A stretch of DNA of 64,000 nt from Drechmeria coniospora (GCF_001625195.1 NC_054389.1:372001-436000), one strand, 5' to 3'; shown: positions 1 through 12,436, counted from the stretch's first letter. Notes: generated by a model not told the origin, from the sequence alone. Numbers and translations are program-made.

Positions 1-3000
1 TGTAGTTCCTTTTAGATATCGAAGAAGGTTCTTGCCGGCTGATAGCTGCAGACTAGTAGCCTGATGCATATACCGAGATAGCCATTGGATTGCAAAGGCT
101 ATATCTGGTCGGGTCAGTAGCATAAGGTACATTAGAGTCCCTACTATCTGTTGGTGTACCAGTTGGTCGGTTGCGGATAAGGGAGTAAGAGGCGTTGCAG
201 TAGCCTGCTTAAGTACTCCTGGCTGTGGTGGTATTGCTACTGCCTTGGCCTCCTTTAACCCAAATCGGGATAGGGCTTCCTCAATATACCCTTTTTGGCT
301 AAGGGTAATACCCTTAGTTGTTCGACTGATTTGTACGCCTAGGAAGAAGGCGGCCTGTCCGCGGTCTTCGATTGGGTAAACCTTATGTAGTTGTTGCTTC
401 AACTTGTTAATATATGTAAGGTTTGGTCCAATAAGTAGGCAGTCGTCGACATGGCTAACTATGTAAGTACTAGTAGTACTATTATAGTAGATAGCCGGAT
501 CGGATACAAGGGGGCTATATCCGTATTGTTGTAGCAGTTTGGCAAGTGCCTCCTGCTATTCTCTCGGTCCTTGTTTTAGGCCGTAGAGGGCCTTTTTCAA
601 AAGGATACCTTGTTTGACTGCCGGATTGTAGCCTAGCTTAGCTAGTAGCTTAGCTAAATTATTAGTCTTATTAAGACTAATAAATGCTTCCAGTCCCTCA
701 GGGATTTCAAGATAATTGACTTCAGGTAGCTCACTATTTAGGAAAGCACCAATAAAGTCAATCTGTTCGACGTACCAGTTGTTCTGGGCAGCTAGGGCTA
801 GTAGTATCCTCCAGGTAGGTGGAATACTAGTAGTTGCAAAAGTCTCTAGGTAATCGAGGCCTTCAATTTGCATAAATCCCTTAGCTACTAGTCGTGCCTT
901 AAATTTGATGGGGTTGTTCTGCTGGTCCTTTTTGACTCGTAGTACAAGTCGGCTTTTCAGAAGTCGTCTGCCAGTTGGTATTTCTTGAAGGGGGATAAAA
1001 TAGAATACCCCTGCCTGGATAAGCTGCTGGAATTCCGAGAATATAGCACTTATCCACTGGTCTTTGTTGTCTGACTTAAGTACCTGTTTCCAGCTAGTAG
1101 GCTCGCTACTATTTAGTAGTTGCTTGGCCTTAGCTTGGTAGCATAGGTCCTGGATCCAATACGCTAGGTTAAGATCCATTGGGTCAGGGTTGTCTTCTGG
1201 TTCTGGTGCATCTGGAAGAGAGGTATCTGGTAGATCCTCTATTGGCTGGGCCAGGACCCCCTCTGTTCTGTTGTACTAGTCCTAGTAGGACTAGTTGGTC
1301 CGTTGGCTCCTTGCAACCTACTGGTCCTAGTAGGACTAGTAGGTCTACTAGCCCTAGTAGGACTAGTAGGTCCGTTGGCCCCCTCTGTCTCCCTAGGCGT
1401 TAGGGGACTAGAGGTATTTTGCGAGATATAGTCTTCTATCTCAATTTCCCCCTCTGACTCTAGTTCTTGAAGACTAGGACTTGGTAGTCGTTGAAGTCCT
1501 TGGGAGATAGGGCCTATACCTTCTAGGATTTCCAGGAAAGTAGTTTTTGTAACTGCCCTCCTAGAAGGTATATACACAAGGTATGTTTTTGAACCTAGCG
1601 TTGCTAGTAGCCTTGCTGGTTCTGTGCGTTGTGCTAATTTAGCACTTTGAATCCGTTTCTGGTGTGGGATCAGGACTTCGCAGTGGGCACCAATAGCCTT
1701 ATAGGCTGTAAGGTTTGGTGGTGTTTTTAGCCCTTGTAATTCCTGCTTAAGCAATTGGTAGGGGCTTAAATCTATGTTGGTAATTGCAGTATAGTTAACT
1801 AGGTTGACTATAGCAGGAAGTATAGCAGACCAGAGGAAAAGTGGGAGGCCGGCCCAGATTATTGTTGCGCGTAGTCGGTCCAGAATAACTCGTATAGACC
1901 GTTCGGCAAGTCCGTTTTGTTCGGGGGTGTATGGGCAAGATGTATCGAATAGTATTCCCTTGGTACCCAACCAGTCCTGAAGCAATGTATTGATTTTAGG
2001 TCCTCCATTATAAAATAGCCTTTTTGGGTAACGGCTATAGTGTGTTTTTAGGCTTTGAAAGAAGTTCTTTATAGCCTGGAGAACTGTTGGTCCTTCCTTA
2101 TTAGGTAAGATATATACCTAACGGAATCGGGATTTTCGATCGATAAGTATTAGTCCAATGGATTTTTGGTCGTAGGATATAGGTTTAATCCCAAATGTAT
2201 CCCCTTCGATAGAATTAAGTATACAGTCTGGATCCTTGATTGGATCTTTTGACTGTCGTCTGGTAGATTTTGCCCGTATGCAAGCAAGGCATTGAAAATC
2301 GGTAGCCTTAATAGACGAGAAGTTAGGCAGCCCGCTAGTAATTTTACTAGTCTTTTTCAAAAGTGGCAGACTGATATGTCCTAATCGGATGTGCCAGATG
2401 CCTGCTTGTTGCAATAGTCTTTGGTAAGACTGGTTGCTGAATTCCGAACTAGTAGTCGGAATAGCCTGTTCCTCGGTACTAACAGTAGGGACTGCTAGTA
2501 GGTCTGTTGCCTCTATAGGGATTGGGTCCTCTATAGGGTCTTTGTATAGGGTAGCCTTAGTAAGGTCCCTTGATCCAACCGAACTAGTAGTTGGGCTAGG
2601 ATCTAGTCCTGGTATAGGTACTTGACTGGGTACCGACCTAAGTGTAGATCTAGGCACCGGACTAGGCACCGATCTAGGTGCCGGACTAGGCACCGATCTA
2701 GGTGCCGGACTAGGTACTGATCTAGGTGCCGAACTAGGCACCGATCTAGGTGCCGTCCAGTCTTCTGCCTCGTTGGCCCAGGAAGGTGGTTGCGAAGGAA
2801 TTTCCACTGTTATTCCGTAGCTACTATAGTAGCTAAAGTGGGCTGAGTCTGATTTGCTTAGATAGGGCGTATCTTGGCCTTCTTGTTGTAAGAAGAAGCC
2901 GTGCCTCTGGAAGTCGAGTAGGCTATATACTTGTCGGTTCGAGTTGTATAGGGATTCCTTAATAAGTGTTCCCCCTGATCCGTAGTGGCGGATTCCACTA

Positions 3001-4427
3001 ATAATATTGACTTCCATTTTCGGAATATATAGTGCATCTTGTAGTACAAGAGTACTATAGGTTGGTGGATCGGTATTAATTAATACCGTAAATTCTGCAT
3101 TTCCAATTCCACTAGGGTAGATTGGACCACCTCCAGTTGTAATTGGTTGTGTCTAGGATTTTGTAATTGGTCGGAAGGTTGTAAACTTGGACCGATTATT
3201 TACCAAATGGCAGGTTGAGCCAGTATCGTAGAGTAGGCCCGTGTGGTATATATCAGCGTTAGTAACGTTGTATAGTGTACCAATATTACCTAAGTTAGGT
3301 AATATTTCCAATTCTTCTGTACAGTTAGAATCGGTATCTGATTCCTGGTAGGAATAAGATGAATCCATACAGCTAGCGGCTAGACTGTAGTTACCAACTA
3401 GGAAACTAGTAGTATCCTTTGGTTGGTTGGTCGATTGGTTGGATTTCTTTTTATCAGTTTGGCTCGACTGGTCAGATTTCTTTTTATTAAATTTCCCTTT
3501 CTTCTTTTTCTTAGGTACTTGGGATGCCTTATGGCTGAATGTATCATAACCTCTTGCAATTTGCGTGCGCAAGAGGAGGGGTAGTGGAAGTATATCGCAC
3601 GGACCAGGGAATCAATCAAGCTGTTAGTAACAGCATAAGGGGTGCCAGTTAGTAACTAGGGTATCTGTTTCAAGTCCTAAGGCTCGGGAAGACTAAATGG
3701 TATTGCGTTGCATAGCAACCTATTGTGGAAAAACAGGCTTAACTGTTGCAAGGTATTGGTTGGCTTGATCCAGTGGATCGATTGTTACTCCGGCTAGTTG
3801 TAGCCTAGTAAGTCGACTGTTAAATTCAGTATTAAATGCCTCGAGTGTTCCTTTATACCCCTTAAATGTAAGGGTGTGGTAAGCGTCGTATAGGTTAGAG
3901 CGTTTAGCTTTGTAACCTTCGGAGTATTGTTTTTTTAATAACAGGAAAACCTTAGTTGGGTTTTTAATCCATGCAATAGATACTAGGGTTTCTTCCGTAC
4001 AGCTGTCCCGTAATAGTATAAGTAAACGGGCCTGATTTCTGCTTGAGAAGTTGGATGCAATTGAAGGTTTATCCAGAAAACTTTCTAGGTCCAGGGCTTA
4101 AAGTTGAATTGATAGGGATTGCTCCCATAGCTTGTAATTCTCGGTGCCTTTAAGTTTTACGTATTCCGGGAATTGGTAGACTTTTTTATTTAACTCGTAG
4201 CTGGAGTTAGAATCCTCTGTCTTTGTAATGGTAGTACTATTACTGAGATTGCTAAGAGTTGACTCGATTGTATTTAGTCGATCTTGTATCTGTGGAACAA
4301 CAGTATTGAGTTGTTGTATAGATTGAGTATGTTGTTGTAAAAGTTTATCGATTTGCGTTTGCTGTACTAGTAGACGTTTTTCGATTTCCGACAGGTTAGT
4401 TCCCTGACCTTAATTGGTGGGATCCAT
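1..4427 (-). pseudogene. copia copy 1 Gag-Pol polyprotein, broken
   Basis: Reading from 4427 leftwards the product starts MDPTN and then meets a TAA where copy 2 has CAA. Another CAA-to-TAA change follows near residue 115. Open stretches remain at 3153-3572 (Lys-rich Gag end and protease DTGST), 2118-3017 (pre-integrase and integrase), 1239-1985 (integrase end with the PYTPEQNG motif, then the Thr/Pro/Ser linker) and 556-1179 (reverse transcriptase). The stop at 556-558 is TGG to TAG. The catalytic VDD lies near 433-450. Copy 1 keeps a sense codon at each of the three sites where copy 2 has a stop. The changes fit C-to-T at CpA on either strand, as expected from RIP. Part of Gag is replaced by an LTR fragment at 3546-3660. 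Confidence 0.88.
3546..3660 (-). repeat. LTR-A 3' end plus first bases of the leader, embedded in gag of copia copy 1
   Basis: About 115 bp replace roughly 60 bp of gag present in copy 2. Read on the minus strand the piece is the last ~100 bp of LTR-A (from the CCAGTTACTAACTGG palindrome to TTGCAAGA) followed by GGTTAT, the first six bases after the 5' LTR where the primer-binding site begins. The block is bordered by gtatc on both sides (3541-3545, 3661-3665). It therefore resembles an insert of LTR-end plus primer-site DNA, or a template switch during reverse transcription. Confidence 0.75.
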
Positions 4428-4582
4428 TTTCTAGTTAGTAACTAGATTCCGATTTTGCCTTACCTACCTAGCTAGTAGTACTAGCAATAGGTCTTCTACT
4501 AGTAGTACTAGTAGGAGTTGAAGCTGTAGTTAGATAACCAACAGTTACCAGTAGTACTGGTAAGTAACGTACTAGTAGTACT
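4428..4582 (-). other. copia copy 1 leader, gag-proximal part
   Basis: This untranslated leader matches 42640-42798 of copy 2. It contains the palindromes of the family (CCAGTAGTACTGG and ACTAGTAGTACTAGT types). It ends at gtact (4578-4582), which is repeated at 12079-12083 across the gypsy insertion. Confidence 0.8.
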
Positions 4583-4773
4583 TGTTACAATACTGACTAG
4601 CAGGAAGGCAGTATGTGCAAAGACTATAGAATTTTCGAACTAAGGAAGAAGAAAAGAGAAGGAAAACAGTAAGTACGGGGAGGAAGGGGCTATATACATA
4701 GGTGGTCCGCGTATTACGTGATGAAGAGTATAGGGTAGGCCAGAAGAAGAGTACGATATATAATATCGTTACA
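4583..4773 (-). repeat. LTR-C, 3' LTR of gypsy 1
   Basis: This 191-bp LTR begins TGTTACAATAC and ends ATCGTTACA in plus-strand reading, so TG...CA ends are kept. It contains a TATA-like ctatatacata and a conserved block tagttcgaaaattct on the opposite strand. It is the same length as the right LTR at 11888-12078. Preceding gtact is half of the target duplication. Confidence 0.92.
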
Positions 4774-4790
4774 ATACCCCCCTCCTTTGG
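4774..4790 (-). promoter_or_regulatory. polypurine tract of gypsy 1
   Basis: On the minus strand the bases immediately before the 3' LTR read AAAGGAGGGGGGTAT. A purine run abutting the 3' LTR is the expected plus-strand primer of LTR retrotransposons. Confidence 0.7.
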
Positions 4791-4794
4791 GTAT

Positions 4795-5525
4795 AGGCGG
4801 GTCGGAGAAATAGGGGGTGTAGGGTAGGTATAGGGTAGGTTGAACTTAGGGTATAGGGTAGGTAGGTTAACAATTGGAGTATAGGGTAGGTATAGGGTAG
4901 GTTAAGGGAGGGCGTTTGGTAGCCGTAAGTTAATTTTTTTGTTTTGCTATATAAATGAATTTTGCGGAAAATTAAAAGTAGCCAACGAGCTGCGTCTGGT
5001 ATGGCCGGGCTACCAATGGAGTCGGTAGGTATATAAGGGGGTCGGTTCGATTAACTAGCAGCACTAGAGAGCACCGGAGGGCGCCAGAGGGTATTAGAGG
5101 GCGCTAGAGGGCGCCAGAGACTACTAGGGTAATAGAGGGTACCGGGGGTAATAGAGACTACTGGGGGTAACAAAAGGCACCGGGGGTAATAGAGGGTACC
5201 GGGGGTACCTAAAGGTACTAGAGGGCGCCAGAAGGCCCTAGAAACTACTAGGGGTAATAGAGGGTACCCGGGGGTACTAAAAGGTACTAAAGGGTATTAG
5301 AAGGCACTAGGGGTAATAGAGACTACCGGGGTAATAGAGGGTACTAGGGGTAATAGAGACTACTGGGGGTAACAGAAGGTACTGGGGGTAACAGAGGGTA
5401 CCGGGGGTACCTAAAGGCACTAGAGGGCGTTAGAAGGCACTAGGGGTAACAGGGACCCCTGGGGTAATAGAGGGTACCGGGGGCAATAGAGACTACTGGG
5501 GGTAATAGAGGGTACCTGGAGGTAG
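4795..5525. repeat. degenerate purine-rich minisatellite in the 3' part of gypsy 1
   Basis: Two repeat fields lie here. Around 4800-4910 a block of the type TATAGGGTAGGT recurs. From about 5050 to 5525 irregular units of ~19-20 bp of the type GGTAATAGAGGGTACCGG follow each other some two dozen times with substitutions. The plus strand is strongly purine-rich, so the element's own coding strand would be pyrimidine-rich. The field lies between the integrase remnant and the 3' LTR. Confidence 0.7.
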
Positions 5526-7276
5526 ATATACTATATCTTGAGGCGCTTGTAATGTGGCTTTTTGAATAGGCTTATAGGCTTTGGTCTTGCTTGCAAGGGG
5601 ATTACTTTAGGCGCCGGCCTCTATAAAATCGGACGCTCTAGCGTTACGACGTAATGGGGAAGGTAGGTAGGCGGTAGGGGTTCCTTATTGCCTGCCTGTA
5701 GGTCCTACGGGTTGTACTGTAGGGTATTAGGGGGAGACTAAGCGTTATAGATACTGCAATAGTTAAAGCGGCATAAAGAGCCCTCCTCTTAGGGCGGATT
5801 TATTTACTCTAGGGAACTAAAACCCTAGCCGGGGCGGTAGTAGGAGTAAGGGCTTAGGCCGTATCTATGCCTAAAGCTAAGTTTCGCTACTGTAGAGAAA
5901 TAGGCTATAACTTAAGTAGTACTGGGTTATTGCGTAAGAAATTGTCCTAGGCAACTGTGTCTTTAATAGCCGATATTAGCTCCTACGTTGGAATGGTATA
6001 GCTTGTTTAGTGGACTAAGGTGCGGTATAGGGCTCCTTGGCGGTATTTGATGTTGCTAATATAGTTAATAGCGTATTTGTTAGTACTGTCCTTGCTAGTA
6101 ATAGGAGGCGGTTGGAAGTCGACTAGCTATTAGGATAGGAGGGGGTCTAATATTGCTTAACGAAGTAGGCGGGTATAGAATATAGGGTATATACTAGGAG
6201 GGGTATTAAGTCGGTATATATAAGTACCTACTGGGGTAATAACTCGGTAAAGGCCGTTCTTCTAATTAAGTTTCTTATATAGCTAAGTTGTTTTAATATT
6301 ATAGAGGGAAAGCTATATACAGTTGCTAGCTTAGAAGTTGTCTGTTAGCAGGCGGGACCGGTTAGTATAGTATTATTGGGTATTCTGTATAGTAGCTATA
6401 GCTGCTTGGGCCTATTCGATACCCTAGCGAAGCTTGTGGGCGATAGTTTTGGCTTAGGCTATAGGGGATTAGTAAGTAAAGGGGGTAGGGAGTTAGTTAA
6501 TAAGTTAGGTAAGGTTAAGGTTGTACCTATAGGAGAGGAAGAATAGGCTTATCCTGGAAGCTAAGGTCGGACGATTGTTAATAGCTAGGGCGGCCCTAGG
6601 GAGTAAGGCAGCCTAGTTATCCTAGGTAATAGAGCAGAAGGCGTAAAGGTAGTCCTTAACTTACTGGTTAGCTCGTTCGGTTACTTTATTTATTTTTAGG
6701 TAGTATGCTATGGAGAGCCTGTAAGTTATCTAAAGGAGGTTGTAGAGGCGTTTCCAAAAGGCGTTAATAAATTAGGGGCTATAGTTAGAAATAATAGCTA
6801 TTGGTAGTATATAGTAGGGGATATAGTAAGTAAGGAAAACTTATGCAATATCTTTAGTACGGTAGCAATCTATTGGAATAAGGAGAATACCTTTAGAAAG
6901 TCGGTTGGTAATAATAAGGAGAGTACTAAACCCGTAGGATAGGGGAAGATTTATAATAAAATCCATAGAGATTTCGGACTAAATGCGGTTAGGGATAGGG
7001 AGTAGCTTAAGGAGGCCCTAGCGTTATTCCCTCTAGATAAGCTTACCGCTATACAATCGGTAGTTCTAGACAAAGCAGTAGGTAAAGGCGCTGCAATTTA
7101 GCTAAAAGAACTATCTTAAAACTAAGGTAGTAGTAGTACCCTCGCCCAGGTGGCCCGAAAGGGAGGTATTGTATATATTTTGTATAAGGTAAGTACAAAG
7201 CGGCTTGGAATTAGGGCTCGGAATAAGGGATCTATATACGTTTGCGGTAGCGGAGGCGGCCTTCTGGATTAAGATT

Positions 7277-8222
7277 TGTTAAAATTACTAGTATTTATAC
7301 TAGTAAGACTACTTAAATAGGATACTATCCTATGTGTTGCTATTTGCAACACCAGGCAGCAGTACTACTGCTTGCCTATATACTACCACTGTACTGTACG
7401 TACAGGTAGTATATCGAGTTGACGAATTGTACTTGCTATGTAAATTCTCCTCGCTCCGACTTGGTACAATTAATGGCAGTACTACTGCCTAGCCAATTTA
7501 CTACTGTCGTACGTTACGTGCAAAGTGGTACTTGGTCGACCAAGCAAGATTATTGATCGGGCCGTTAATTAACGCGCTCCCAACTACTACTAGTAGTTGC
7601 CCGCCAACAGTACTACTGTTGCGCTGGAGGACCCACCCAACTGCAACTAGCAGTTGCGTGTTAGTAGTACTACTACTGGCCCGCTCGACTACTGCAGCAA
7701 TGCTGCTGTACTGTCGCGACCGAACCCTAATACTGATCAACCCTGCTAGTTGCAACCAACTTACAGTATGACTCAACCAGAGTATTTGGAGCTGCATTGA
7801 ATGCAAGCAGATTGTTCGGAGATGCATTGTATGGAATCAGACAGAATTCCAACACATACACATTGCACTAATTGAGGTACTACCTCTTAGGTATAAAATA
7901 GTCCTCCCTTTCCTATACTCTTAGATAGTTAGGATAATATACAAGAAGCGAAGCACACGCTGTAAACACACAATACACGCACGCGCGCAAGCAAGCACAA
8001 GAAACACAACAGTCTTTCTTTTCTGAATTGTCCCTTGGTACTACTATTTGACTTATTCAAATCTGTATTCCCTGCCCAGTTACTAACTGGTGCACTTCCT
8101 GCTGTTACTAACAGCATCGATTGATATCCATTTTGGATAGTCCGTGCAACTGAACTTCTACTGCGCACCCTTCCTATTTTACCCCTTTATTCCAAGAGGT
8201 ATTTCCCCTTTTCATTTTAAGA
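7277..8222 (+). repeat. solo LTR-B (946 bp) in gypsy 1
   Basis: It starts TGTTAAAATTACTAG and ends TTTTAAGA, with the duplication AGATT on both sides (7272-7276 and 8223-8227). It shares its first ~55 bp and several palindromes with LTR-A but not the rest. A TATA-like gtataaaatag lies near 7890. An antisense open stretch of 108 codons (7501-7827) is also open in the copy at 13932, which I regard as LTR similarity rather than a gene. Confidence 0.92.
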
Positions 8223-8401
8223 AGATTGTATTAGGAGAGTTAGATTCTAAGGCGTAGGGTCGGGGGCTATTTTAATTAGCCTTAGGCTATAGCTTCTCGG
8301 GCCTCTCGGTAATTAGTATTAGTAGTAAGGGCTAGATTCTAGAGGTCGGTTAGCGTTATATTATTAAACGGTAAGGGGATTAAGGTAGGTTTAAGGGTAT
8401 A

Positions 8402-8572
8402 TGTTACGGAGTCGCTAGGCGACTGCTCTAGGACTCTCAATGATGTTTATTAAAAGACTTGAAGGAGGGAAAACTACCTAACAACTAGGGCTTCTAGTTG
8501 TGTGCGTTCCTCCTAGTGGGTCCCTTGGTTCCCTTCGTTCTCCTATATCGGGCTAAGCCCGATACCATAACA
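8402..8572. repeat. solo LTR-D (171 bp) in gypsy 1
   Basis: It begins TGTTACGGAGTCGC and ends GATACCATAACA, flanked by GTATA on both sides (8397-8401, 8573-8577). Copies in either orientation lie at 15126, 15345 and 55083. It contains the inverted repeat TCGGGCT-AAGCCCGA. Element orientation cannot be told because no internal region of this family is present. Confidence 0.92.
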
Positions 8573-11500
8573 GTATAGGTTATAGCAAAGAGATAATCCG
8601 GAAGGAGTATAGTATTACGACCTTAATACTATAGGTCTTTAGGGGAGTAGGGTATATCCTACTTGTATTAGGAGAGTATATTGGATTTACTATTTAGCCT
8701 CCTAGGGCAAAAGCAAATAGTAAAGTTATATTAGGAGAGTTTATTAGCCTAATAGAACTAGCGTTCGTTAAGGCAGTAGGTCTAGCGGAAGGCCTTAAGG
8801 CTTAAGTAGTTAGTAAGGATTTCGAATTAGCTATTTAGGCTATAAAGTTCGGTACTCTATTCGGAGAGGTATTTAATAATAGTAAGGAGCTCCTTATTAT
8901 AGATAGTATAGTTAGCTTCGGCTAGGGATATACAGGTAGAGAAGTATACTACTAGTTATAGTACCTTATTGTTATTGTATTGCAAAAGTACCCTACTAAT
9001 ACAATATCTAGAGGCATTAACTTTAAGTACCGTTTTACGGGTATAGTCGAAGGTAGTAAGGATAGGGTAGAAGGTAAAAAGGTTCTTAAGTATATTAAGT
9101 ACTTCTTTAGCTAGGGGGGAAAGAAAGAAAGGGATAGGTACTAATTTCTTAGTAAGGGTAGTAAGAGGTTCTACTAGGCGGCTGTAGCTATTAATAAATT
9201 ACCGGTAAAAGTTTGTAAAGCCTAAGAAGCTATAGACCCCCTGAACTATAGTAGGCGGCGCTTAGTTACGGATTGCCTTAACCTTATTGGGATCTATCTT
9301 AATGCCTTAGCTAGCTGTAAGGATTATACTAAGGTATTTAACTTCCGTAGCTTTAAAAGTGTATTTATCGATATCGACTTAGAGGCTGGCTTCTTAGAGT
9401 TTACCGAGGATCTACTAGACCTTACGATAGTAGTCCTAAAGGGACCCTAAGGAGTAAATAAGTATATTATCTATATACGTAGAGCAAAAGATATTAAGGT
9501 ATTTATAGAGTATATAGTTAATATACTACTAGAAGGTAGTAGGGGTAGAGGTTAGGCTAAATAGGGTAATAAGCTACTTAAAGAGGCTAAATCGGGTACA
9601 AAAGGTAGTTTTCTACTTATTGCCTTCTTTAACCTATAGGCAGTAAAATGCTAAAATAATATTAAGTTTTATAAGCTATTGGGCTTAAGAGACTTAGTAA
9701 AGGGTCTCTTAAATAAGAGGGAGGGGGAAGTAATACTTAATTATAATAGCATTAAGTCCTCTATAGTTAATGCAAAAGCGGAGGCTACCTTTAGGTTTTA
9801 TAGCAAAGAGAACTAAGGTAGTAGCTAGGGAACTACTAATATGGATAAATCCTTTATTTAGTAGTTTATATAGTATCTTTCGGAGGATAAGTAGTTCTTC
9901 TTGCAATATAGCGTAAAGGGGGCCCTAAGGCGGTTATTTCTTAAGGCTGGCCTTATCTTTCTCTAAGGGGATATTATAGTCTAGGCGGCCTTTAGGGGGT
10001 AGAAGCTTATCGGCTTACTAACGGCTAAAGAGGGAAAGAAAGTTATAGTAGTATACTAGGAGCGTAGTATAGGGGTTACTAGCAATTTTAGGCTAGAGGG
10101 CCTTTTCGATATTAGCTAGGGAGGCAGTAAAGATTTAGATTAAAGGGTCTTTTCTCTAGCATTAAGTATAGGCCGAGAAAAAGTTACTATAGATTTATTG
10201 AATTTACTATATAGGATATAGGGGTTTTTAGTAGTAGTAATAGGTAAGGTTCTAAACCTAGGTATTAAAAGACTTAATGTAAAGCTATTGTTTAGCGGGC
10301 GAGATAATAACGTTTTGGTATTGTATTTATTTAAGGCCGAGGATAAGATTATAGTACTAGTATAGGATAATATAGAGGAAGATATCTTAAGAGTAGCCCT
10401 CTATATCGATCTTAGTATAGGCTATTTTAGATATTTAGGTAATAGGATAGTTCTAAAAGCCTTATAGGTCTCGGGGGGAAATAGGAATATATATTAATTA
10501 GGCTTTCTCTGCAAAGGTACTACTAACGGATATATAAACGGTTAAGCCTATATCTATAAGGGTCTTTTTAGTATAATAAATCGAATTAACTATTATAGGA
10601 ATTAAAAAAGGGGGGGAGATTAGGCTTATTTCGTTTAGTAGGCTTAAAGAACGACTTTCCTTAGAGCCTACTTATTTCCCTAATCTAAGATAGTATCCTT
10701 CTTACTATATCCTTTAACGCTACCCGTAGGGATATCCTATAGCGCCTGGATCTTAGGGGTTGCATTCTATCTTTACAGTAGGATAGGTAGTAAGAGTAGG
10801 TAGATTTACGTATAGTAGCCCTTCCTTGCGTAATAGAAGTAAACCCCCTTCCGCCTTTAGCGGCCGAGTTCTATAGCTAAGATATACTAGGCTTATTTAC
10901 TGCGGAGGAGTTCGTTACCTTTAGTAAGATTAGCTTGTTACCCGCGGAGGTATTTGTTTCTTTCGGTAAGGTTGGCTTGTTGGATATAGGCGGGCTCGGT
11001 AAGGTTAGCTTGCTAGGTAGTAGTAGCTATCTTTACCCCTCCGGTATAATAGCTAGTAGGGCGGTAGGACGAGCAATATATTGGGGACTTAAGACGGTTA
11101 GTAATAGTACTAACTTAGTAGGTAAAGGAATAAAAGTTATTGCGTAAGAGATTAAAATTAGGGAGTAGTACCTAGCGGAGGTTATTGGAAAGGGCGGTTT
11201 TAAGGTAATTAATCTTAACGGCTTCGGGCTAGTTAGGGCTATTAGCTTTAAGTAATATACTTTCGAAAATAGGAAGGAACTTTGTAAATATAACGATTTA
11301 GCGGAGTTATAATAGTTTCTTAAGGGCTTTCTCGGCTCGGTTTGGATTACTATAGATTGTATCTAATTGCTAAATAATCTTTTAGTAGTTAAATTTACCC
11401 GTTTTCTGCTTATACTCTAACTAAGCGGCTAGGATCTTTTTAGGTTTCGGTTCTAGTCTGCCGAAAATATAGTAGAATTAGGCTTTATTGTTACTAATAA

Positions 11501-11887
11501 AGGCGCCTTTGTATTTAATTTTAGCCTTAATTTTTAGTAACTAGGAAGAGAAAAGGACTAGGTTGCTATTAAATAAGGTTAGGTATAGTACGGGGCGGGC
11601 GGTAGGGGCTATAGTAGTAGGAGGTATTGGTTTAGGGGTAGAGGTAGGGGAAGCTTTACCCGTTCCTTCGAGCTGTTGTAAGCGTACTTAGAGTAAGGTA
11701 ATAATTTCGAGTAGAGCTAGGTCGGAGCTTAAGGTAGAACTACTCGGTTGTTCTAAGGGTAGTGTTAAGTTAAGGCTTTAGGTAACAGCCGAGCGAGTAG
11801 TACAATTAGTAGGGCCTAACATTCTATTAGACTTAGGGTTTAGCCGAATAATTATCTTAGGGGCGGGCCAATAGAGTTCGAAAATAA

Positions 11888-12078
11888 TATTACAATACTA
11901 ACTAGCAGGAAGGTAGTATGTACAAAGACTATAGAATTTTCGAACTAAGGAAGAAGAAAAGAGAAGGAAAACAGTAAGTACGGGGAGGAAGGGGCTATAT
12001 ATATAGGTGGTCCGCGCATTATGTAATAAAGAGTATAGGGTAGGCCAGAAGAAGAGTACGATATACGATATCGTTACA
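11888..12078 (-). repeat. LTR-C, 5' LTR of gypsy 1
   Basis: This 191-bp partner of the LTR at 4583-4773 differs from it at scattered positions, mainly C/T and G/A, including the terminal TG changed to TA. gtact follows at 12079-12083. Confidence 0.92.
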
Positions 12079-12436
12079 GTACTAGTAGTTGGGGGAGCCG
12101 TTTGGTGACCAGGGATTACCAGTAGTACTGGTAGATAACGTACTAGTAGTACTAGTAGTTAGGGGAGCCGTTGTTTGGTGACCAGGGATTACCAGTAGTA
12201 CTGGTAGATAACGTACTAGTAGTACTAGTAGTTAGGGGAGCCGTTTGGTGACTAGGGATTACCAGTAGTACTTAGTAAGTTGCAGAGGTCGATTCGAAGG
12301 TTACCAGTAGTGCTAGTATGTAACTTAGTAAGTTACAAAGGTCGATCCAAGATTACCAGTAGTACTGGTGGGCAGCTTAGTAAGCTGCAGAGATCGATCC
12401 AGGGGGATTAATTATAGTCCTTCCGGGCTTATAACC
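12079..12436 (-). other. copia copy 1 leader, LTR-proximal part
   Basis: This is the continuation of the leader beyond the gypsy insertion. It contains at least five copies of the CCAGTAGTACTGG-type palindrome with ACTAGTAGTACTAGT-type palindromes between some of them, in roughly 50-70 bp units as in copy 2. On the minus strand it begins GGTTATAAGCCC directly after the LTR, identical to the primer-site region of copy 2. Confidence 0.8.

Larger units (their letters stand above)
5526..11887 (-). pseudogene. gypsy 1 Gag-Pol remains (integrase, RT, presumed RNase H and Gag)
   Basis: Only pieces can be read. Near 9744-9792 the minus strand gives KGSLRFCINYRGLN, the conserved RT block, in a 65-residue open stretch (9709-9906). 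Near 6700-6800 it gives ISNYSPQFINAFWKRL, the region around the second catalytic position of the integrase core (D replaced by N). RNase H would lie at ~8600-9200 and Gag at ~10600-11880 by position, but I could not read a zinc knuckle. The frame is cut by LTR-B and LTR-D insertions and by very many TAG/TAA codons. 24943-25116 and 56463-56652 are pieces of the same family elsewhere in the window. Confidence 0.8.
4583..12078 (-). mobile_element. complete but degraded Ty3/gypsy element (gypsy 1) nested in copia copy 1
   Basis: The element is 7,496 bp long with two 191-bp LTRs (4583-4773 and 11888-12078) and a perfect GTACT duplication outside both. Pol remnants read on the minus strand: an RT segment at 9709-9906 and an integrase segment near 6700-6800, so the 5' LTR is the right-hand one. 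It was later invaded by solo LTR-B (7277-8222) and solo LTR-D (8402-8572), each with its own duplication. Stops are very dense and TpA-rich, consistent with strong RIP. No intact frame remains. Confidence 0.92.

Noticed and set aside
4800..4910. TAGGGTAGGT repeats as telomeric sequence
   Set aside because: Irregular and not TTAGGG; internal to a gypsy element with intact LTRs on both sides.
7501..7827. 108-codon antisense frame in LTR-B, also open at 14156-14482 and partly at 23591-23827
   Set aside because: It lies wholly within LTR sequence and its conservation equals that of the LTR. No start context or domain was seen.
10935..11147. 70-codon plus-strand frame in gypsy 1
   Set aside because: Opposite to the coding strand of the element; composition is biased by the TpA-rich background.
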